The translations under genes were made by a program, and so were the position numbers. The notes under the pieces were generated by a model. That model had not been told where the DNA came from, made no database searches, and saw only the letters and a list, made by a program, of their open reading frames with translations. A DNA stretch of 64,000 bases from Trema orientale (Eukaryota; Streptophyta; Magnoliopsida; Rosales; Cannabaceae), in assembly GCA_002914845.1 (NCBI GenBank), contig JXTC01000014.1, forward strand, positions 410,185-474,184, read 5' to 3'. Shown here one piece after another: positions 58,549 to 64,000 of the stretch (positions within the stretch are counted from its first letter, which is position 1; each line of letters begins with the position of its first letter).

Positions 58549-60077
58549 TTTGTTTTTTTCTTTATTTGCATGGGTATTTATTCGTTTATCTTTTCAGGGT
58601 AAATTGCCTTATTGGTCCCAATATTGTTGCTCGTTTTTCCAATATTGTATTTGCGCATGTATTTTTCGCATTGTGAATCCCTAGTCTTGTCAGGGAGCAA
58701 GTGTGTGTCACGTGATACATGAATTTAAAGGGACAAAAATGACATCCATCTTATCCCAACTCAAATATTTGAAGAGAGAGAATTGGGCCAGTTTATCTTC
58801 TCCAATGCTCTACTTTTTTATTCTTTATAGTAAAGGATTTTGTTTCTCTATTATATTTTTGGTAAATGGCACGATTAGGCCTTACATTTTTTTACCATGT
58901 CCATTTGGTACTTAGGAGTTAGGAGGTTTTAGATTTTTTTTTTTTGGCTCTTTTTTATTGTCCATTAAGATTATTAGCTAGAAATAGTCATTTTTTCTCG
59001 TGATATATCAAGTTGTTTACTTGACACATTTTCATATATACTATGTTGTGATATTGATTTTTGGTAAATATCCTTTAATTTGTGGTATATTGATGAGATT
59101 AGTTTATTTGATCAAGTTTTTATAAAAAAATTATATACGTTGCATATTGAGTCTTTAAATGTGGTATATCTCTTTTGAGTCATTAGTTTCATTTATACGC
59201 TTATAATATCTAACTCCAAAAACAATACATTGTAATAGCATAATTAGTATATGTATAAAAATATATCGAGTACATAAATGGATACACCAAGTGGAAAAAA
59301 AAAAAACAAATGTACTAATAAAGGATGATTTTTCATTCATGGCCGGAGAGTTCATTTTATGAAATTTAAACTCATAAATGTTTAAAAAAAACCAGTTTAA
59401 AGACTTATTACCTAACAAACGGACATTAATATATTATAAAAACAGATTTTAATAAGGACAATTTTAATATTTATTTTCAATGATTATCTATTTGGATCAT
59501 TTAACTTTTAAGTTGTACACATTTGTTGGTTTTTAGTCTTTTGAAAAGGGACATATCTTTTGTTCCCTAAATTCCCCTCCCTCTTCTTCACGAGAAAAGG
59601 AAATGGGTGGGATTAACTTTAGCCAAAAGAATTTTTTGTGATTTTTTCTAAAAATAAGCTCTTGAATGTGGATCAAAGCGCTATTCATACTATTAAAAAT
59701 GTCATTTTTAAATATATTCACAAAAATGTACATTTTGACCCAATTAAGCCCAACCCATGTCTCTTTCTTTCTCCTTCTTCATTGGAAAAGGCCTAGCCCA
59801 AAACAACTGGGTAAACCCTAGAGTCCAGTTAGAAGCCCATTTTTCTCCCCCAAAGGCCAAGCCCCAAAGTAGTCTCAGAAAGGTAAAGGGCATATACTTC
59901 TGGAGGAGGGGAAGCCAAGCCCCAACCCAAGGAAGACGAAAACCAGACCAGTGTAAGAAGAAAGAGATCAAAGGAAGAAAACCCATATAAATATATTATT
60001 ATATAATAATACATAGCAAAAGAGAGCTCAAGGGAAGGGAAGCCATTGTAGAAAACGCGAGCTCTGTGGTTGTGTCA
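58549..60077. other. Intergenic DNA and 5' leader of MIC10
   Basis: 58605-58960 has phrases like a Mutator-like MITE arm (ggtaaattgccttattggtccc, ggcacgattaggcc) without a clear partner. 59745-60077 is less AT-rich and contains overlapping frames on both strands (59744-59990) with no known domain; part of it is probably the MIC10 leader. Confidence 0.4.
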
Positions 60078-63000
60078 ATGGCGGAGAACAAGAGCACTAT
60101 CCCACCCCAATACGACATCAACGCCAAATGGGATGCCTGTTTGGATCTCACCGTCCGCCGTTTCGTCTACTCTTCCTTGGGCGGAGCCTTTGGCGGTCTC
60201 CTCCTCTTCAGTGAGTTTCCTTTCCTTTCCTTTCCTTTCTTTATTTTCTTTCTTTTCCCTCTGTTTGGCTGCCTAGAAAATTCCTCCCGAATGAAAGTTC
60301 CTCCAGAATTGGATTATGGGCCCATTTGTTTGCAATTGGGCAATTTAGCGTCTTACCTAGGATTCGAACTTAGGACCCTCTAGAGTTGTGATATATGCCT
60401 GCACTGCAACCCCCACCATTGAAGTGTATTAGATTAGGTACTGGTTTTGCTTTTGCTTTGAGTTGGTAAGAACTCTTGTTTGGAAGCCCTTTACATTTGG
60501 GTACCCACTTATTCTATTCAAGTTTATGCTCTTAACAATTGTTACTGAGAATTAGCTTATTTGGGTACTTGATAGACCATGAGCAGCATTGCTTTATTTC
60601 TTTTGTTACAGACACCGATACATATTATCATGACAGTCTTTTGATAATTACTTGCAATTAGGGTAGACATAAGCGAAGTCAAGATTCTAGAGCTTTTAGA
60701 ATCTGAACCCAGTTGTGTTTTCATCCGAGGACATAAAAAATGTTTATGGGTCATGATGTTTAGATTTAATGCAATGTTTTGGTTCTGCTTCTGATCGAGA
60801 ACACATTGGAGGATTGGTGACTTCAGCTACTCTCCTTGTCTTGGAGCTTGATGTATTTTCATTATGTTCTGCTTTGCTTTGGAACTGGAACTATTTGCAT
60901 TACTGAATGAATATGTTATGATGTACAGGTACTGTCGCCATAACAAGAGTACACTAGTCGCTGCAGTACGCAGCGTACACACTAGTCGCTGCAGTACGCA
61001 GCGTACACGTGTGGTTAATAAAGTAGGGAACTCGTAATTTTATAGGAAACTTGAAAAGAGGTGTGCTATTGTGGGTCACAATGGCTTTATTGAGTGGACA
61101 AATTAATTGTGAATTCTCGTACTGAGATGGGAAAAGGCATGACTGACTGCTTCTTCTTCTTCTTCTTCTTTTGTGTGTGTGTGTGTGTGTGTGTGTATAG
61201 CACTATCAGATCTTAAATTTTAACTGGATTAGTGGATTGGAAAATTTTAATTGTCATCTGTTTTATTTTGAATGAGCACTTTACTGTTATTTATCACATT
61301 ATAAACACAAGGAATAAAAAGCCTTGGATGCTAGAAGCTTTTATTGGTTATCATTTGAATTACGTACTTGTAATATGTGCTGTTGAACCCAATAACCACT
61401 TTCTAATCTTTCTCAGTTTGGTTGGTGGTAATAAAGGTTGGTCAAGTTGCTTATGTTGTTGGAGAAAGATTTTCTTTCCTGCCATGTTAAAATCTATGCA
61501 CACTGATGGAGAACAAAGCAATCTTGGAGGAGCTATGAATGGTCAGACAAGGCTGGTTTTACTGTCGAACCTTAATTGATTTTAGGATGGATCAGCTCTT
61601 GTGTATGTTTTATTTAGGATACGTAGGCAGCTGCTAAGCATGGTCTGTTTTGAGTGTGGAGGACTAGGCTCGAGTGTTTTGCTGTCTAGAAATATTATAG
61701 GCTGGCCTAGTAGAGTAGTAGTCTTGTTCCTCGTATAGCACTTTCCTTTTAGGCCTAAGGTTCATAGTTTTCTTTAAGTTTAACTTTAGGCCACATTTGT
61801 TGTACTACTAACTTACCAAGAAAAAAGATGTTTTAGTTCACATTATAAATTTGTTAATGAACTGGCTTAATTTAATACCCTTTGTAGTTCACTCTAGTTA
61901 AATAATCTTTTTTTTGTTTTTCCTTTTTAAATATCGTTCTCCTTTTGGATTTGATATTTTTCAAATTCTTTATAGAATTTAGAAGATTTCTTCAGCTTTT
62001 ATAGTCTATTGAGCTTCTTTGATACTGAGGTTGCCTTCTTTTTCTTGTGTGATCGCTCATTAGGCATAGCTGTAATTGCCTACGTATTTATGTTCCTTCC
62101 TAATTTTTGTATAATAGCATCCCTGACATCTCTCTGCTGAAGAACCCTGCCAATCCCTTTATTTAACCGTAATAAAATAACGCCACGCTTATTCCAAAAC
62201 TATTCTTCCTCTAAGCATAGTTATTTCTTTGAATTACTAGTTACCCCAAAAATATCCAAGTATACCTTAGAAGCGAACTCATATAGTCTTAGGTTGCTTT
62301 CTTGCAAATCCAAATTTTCTCTCTTTCTTGCAATTTAAAATCTTTTTATTGTAGACCTGTTTGTAGCCCTAGCATTTGGTCTTCTGAGCTTTCACAATTA
62401 ACCAAGGTCAAATTTATTGGAGCATGTGCAAGTTATGGATACAGTAATTGACCTGAAGTGAGTTGTAATTATTGCAATATAAAGTGAACTGATTGGGTTA
62501 ACATTGGTGACTTTGGTAGATGGTAGTGGTATTCGTTAAGAGTTGTTTTACGTATCCTACTTCTCAACCATTGATTTTTGAAGGCATTCAGTCATTAGTA
62601 AACTATTGTAGTTCTAGGTGCTCATAATGTTCATTTCTAAGGCCTAGAAACTTGTATCCCGAGGGTGAGTATAATGAGATCTATGTCTATACTTGTCTTT
62701 TAACTGTGAGTTTATGGGTTTGAAATGATCATAGTTTGTAATCTTGAATTAATGAATGTCTTTTTGTGTTGCCCTATAGGGAGCCCTGTTACTCGTTGGG
62801 CATCTGTGGCTTTTGGTGCTGGGCTAGGCATAGGATCTGCATACACGGAGTGTTCTCAATTATTTGGTGGATCTCCAGCAAAGTTGGCTGCTCCCAAGCT
62901 TGCCGAGACTCCAGCTCCTCAGGTACACACAGTTTTTTTCTAATGAATTGATTGGATAATTTGAACATTAATAATTCATTTTCCCCCCTTAAATTAAAAA

Positions 63001-63454
63001 CGATAGTTTTATTTTGTTCTTCAAATTAGCAAAAATAGTTCTTTTAGTCTTTAGTTGCTTGAGGATTTTTATATGTAATGCCATTGGTAGATAAAAAGAA
63101 GAAAAATTGGTGAATCATCAAACTTGGGGTTTGGACAATCTTATATGGTTCTTTTGTGCTGGTTCTCATCCCAAATGTTTGAACCAAACTCTATTTCTCG
63201 TAGTGTGTTTGATATTTTCACGAAAATAAGATTGATACAAGGATAAACGAGAATGAAAATAATGATTCAGCAAAAAGAAAGAAAATAATGCAGAATGATA
63301 ACTTCAGCTCTTGTTCATGTGTGTACTGGTTAATGTAATTTCGTTTACGCTTGTTATTTGCTCTGTGACACCCATCATAAGCTGTGAAGATAATTGTTTA
63401 GGAACATAATTAAATCTTATTGTTTATTGTTCTTTTCAGGAAGGGCAGGACTAA
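60078..63454 (+). CDS. MIC10: MICOS complex subunit MIC10 (3 exons, 96 aa)
   Basis: Exons 60078-60210, 62780-62922 and 63440-63454, with GT-AG introns of 2569 and 517 bases. The last exon codes only EGQD and the stop. The ATG at 60078 gives MAENKSTIPPQYDINAKWDA and is the first in-frame one. Two hydrophobic segments are visible: about 28-44 with the glycine-rich SLGGAFGGLLLF, and about 51-67 with FGAGLGIGSAY. They are joined by the positively charged RSPVTRW loop, as in DUF543/MIC10 proteins. In the family both segments form a hairpin in the mitochondrial inner membrane, and the glycine motifs drive oligomerisation that bends cristae junctions. The length is normal for plants. The C-terminal tail (GGSPAKLAAPKLAETPAPQ) is the variable part. 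The large first intron holds the 28-bp duplication and a possible SINE. Confidence 0.95.
60270..60440 (-). repeat. Possible tRNA-derived SINE in MIC10 intron 1
   Basis: Read on the - strand, gtcctaagttcgaatcctag (60357-60376) contains a pol III B-box-like AGTTCGAATCC. Before it, ggttgcagtgcagg near 60405 could be an A box. There is no T-tail or target duplication that I can see. The sequence is GC-richer than the intron around it. Confidence 0.35.
60951..61006. repeat. Exact 28-bp tandem duplication in MIC10 intron 1
   Basis: Positions 60951-60978 and 60979-61006 are identical (acactagtcgctgcagtacg followed by cagcgtac). The unit is over half G+C, unlike the AT-rich intron, and contains gctgc-agtac-gcagc, a short hairpin, plus flanking gtac words. 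Confidence 0.95.
61143..61197. repeat. Compound microsatellite (TTC)n(TG)n
   Basis: cttcttcttcttcttcttct followed by ttgtgtgtgtgtgtgtgtgt in MIC10 intron 1. Simple sequence, likely length-variable. Confidence 0.9.
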
Positions 63455-64000
63455 AAGAGTACATGCTATTGAAGTTAAACTGAAATCTTGGGAAATGAAA
63501 TCATAATTTTCTTGATTTTGTTGTCGGCTTTTCTCCTACTATGGATTTGAACCTGTACTAGAAAATTGTTCCTGATGGTGATGGATAAACATTTGAGCTT
63601 GTTTACCTTGAACTTGATAGAGTTCATTCATCTTTTTGTTCTGTAAGTTTACAAGGGCAGTAGGGAAAAGATAGGGAATAATTGTTTGACACAGCTTCTG
63701 GTTTCTATCTGCTGTTGTTTTAGTTAATAACTCAAGGTAAAAAGAAAAGGGATGATGACACCAAAATACCCCCTCTTTTGATTTTTAATACCCTTCTGAC
63801 TTCCAAGGATATTTAAGCAATGGCTAATTGTTTTTGTCAAACAGCAGTTCTTCACAAATAGACGCCATTTAATGATATTTAAAGCTTTTAACACAAACTT
63901 ATATTGATATGCAACTATTCTCAAAGTGCTCTACCCTACATTTGCATTCGATTAACTTTTAAATCATCTTGAGCTAAACGTTAAGCATTTATATTATGTA
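63455..64000. other. 3' flank of MIC10, no further gene seen
   Basis: 63455 to roughly 63720 is probably the 3' UTR. Beyond it is AT-rich DNA. A 66-codon frame on the - strand at 63724-63924 has no domain. Confidence 0.45.

Noticed and set aside
59744..59990. Overlapping 80- and 77-codon frames on both strands just upstream of MIC10
   Set aside because: No domain; the position suggests promoter or leader of MIC10.
60066..60077. Upstream extension of MIC10 by four codons (MVVS)
   Set aside because: It would need a GTG start; the ATG at 60078 matches the usual N-terminus of the family.
1..64000. tRNA, rRNA and CRISPR arrays
   Set aside because: No cloverleaf with both A and B boxes, no rRNA-like block and no regularly spaced short repeats were seen.

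Overview
This is an AT-rich nuclear window from a flowering plant, most likely a eudicot. The signs are genes split by GT-AG introns, patellin (SEC14-GOLD) proteins of the plant type, a plant-type MIC10 gene, and dense LTR retrotransposons and MITEs. There are no operons, no Shine-Dalgarno organisation and no CRISPR-like arrays. A run of 25 Ns (17285-17309) and a single N (58471) show that it is a draft assembly. I cannot name the species.

Only three genes look intact. (1) A patellin-3-like gene on the + strand (CDS 14224-16491, 4 exons, 607 aa by my splice reading). (2) A patellin-1-like gene on the - strand (CDS 57990-55724, 4 exons, 560 aa) with the same exon architecture. (3) A MIC10 gene on the + strand (CDS 60078-63454, 3 exons, 96 aa), the cristae-junction MICOS subunit. 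The patellins are peripheral membrane phosphoinositide/lipid-binding proteins of the plasma membrane and cell plate. MIC10 is mitochondrial and functionally unrelated. From memory, the same neighbourhood (patellin, patellin, DUF543/MIC10) occurs on Arabidopsis chromosome 1, so I read this as an old syntenic block whose two patellins have been pushed about 39 kb apart by transposons.

Region by region: 1-900 holds the end of an LTR-type element. 2738-7477 is a degenerate Ty1/copia element on the - strand with both LTRs, PBS and PPT; a hAT-like element splits its reverse transcriptase and a MITE sits in its 5' part. 10405-10870 is a foldback Mutator-like MITE. 13.8-16.9 kb is the PATL3-like gene. 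18.5-31.5 kb is a MITE/hAT field with several clean target-site duplications, one 781-bp solo LTR, a copia fragment and a hAT transposase C-terminal relic. 32.2-36.4 kb holds LTR-like sequence, a tRNA-Met-type PBS and a LINE RNase H tail. 39.5-44.9 kb holds more MITEs. 45.1-47.7 kb is a Ty3/gypsy element pair in head-to-head inverted order. 49.2-53.5 kb holds two MITEs and a copia pseudogene split by a 1661-bp solo LTR. 55.7-63.5 kb holds PATL1-like and MIC10.

I did not find a new biological system. The most useful observations are the conserved gene block, the nested insertions whose target duplications can be read directly, the inverted gypsy pair, and an exact GC-rich 28-bp duplication in MIC10 intron 1 that may be foreign or artefactual.
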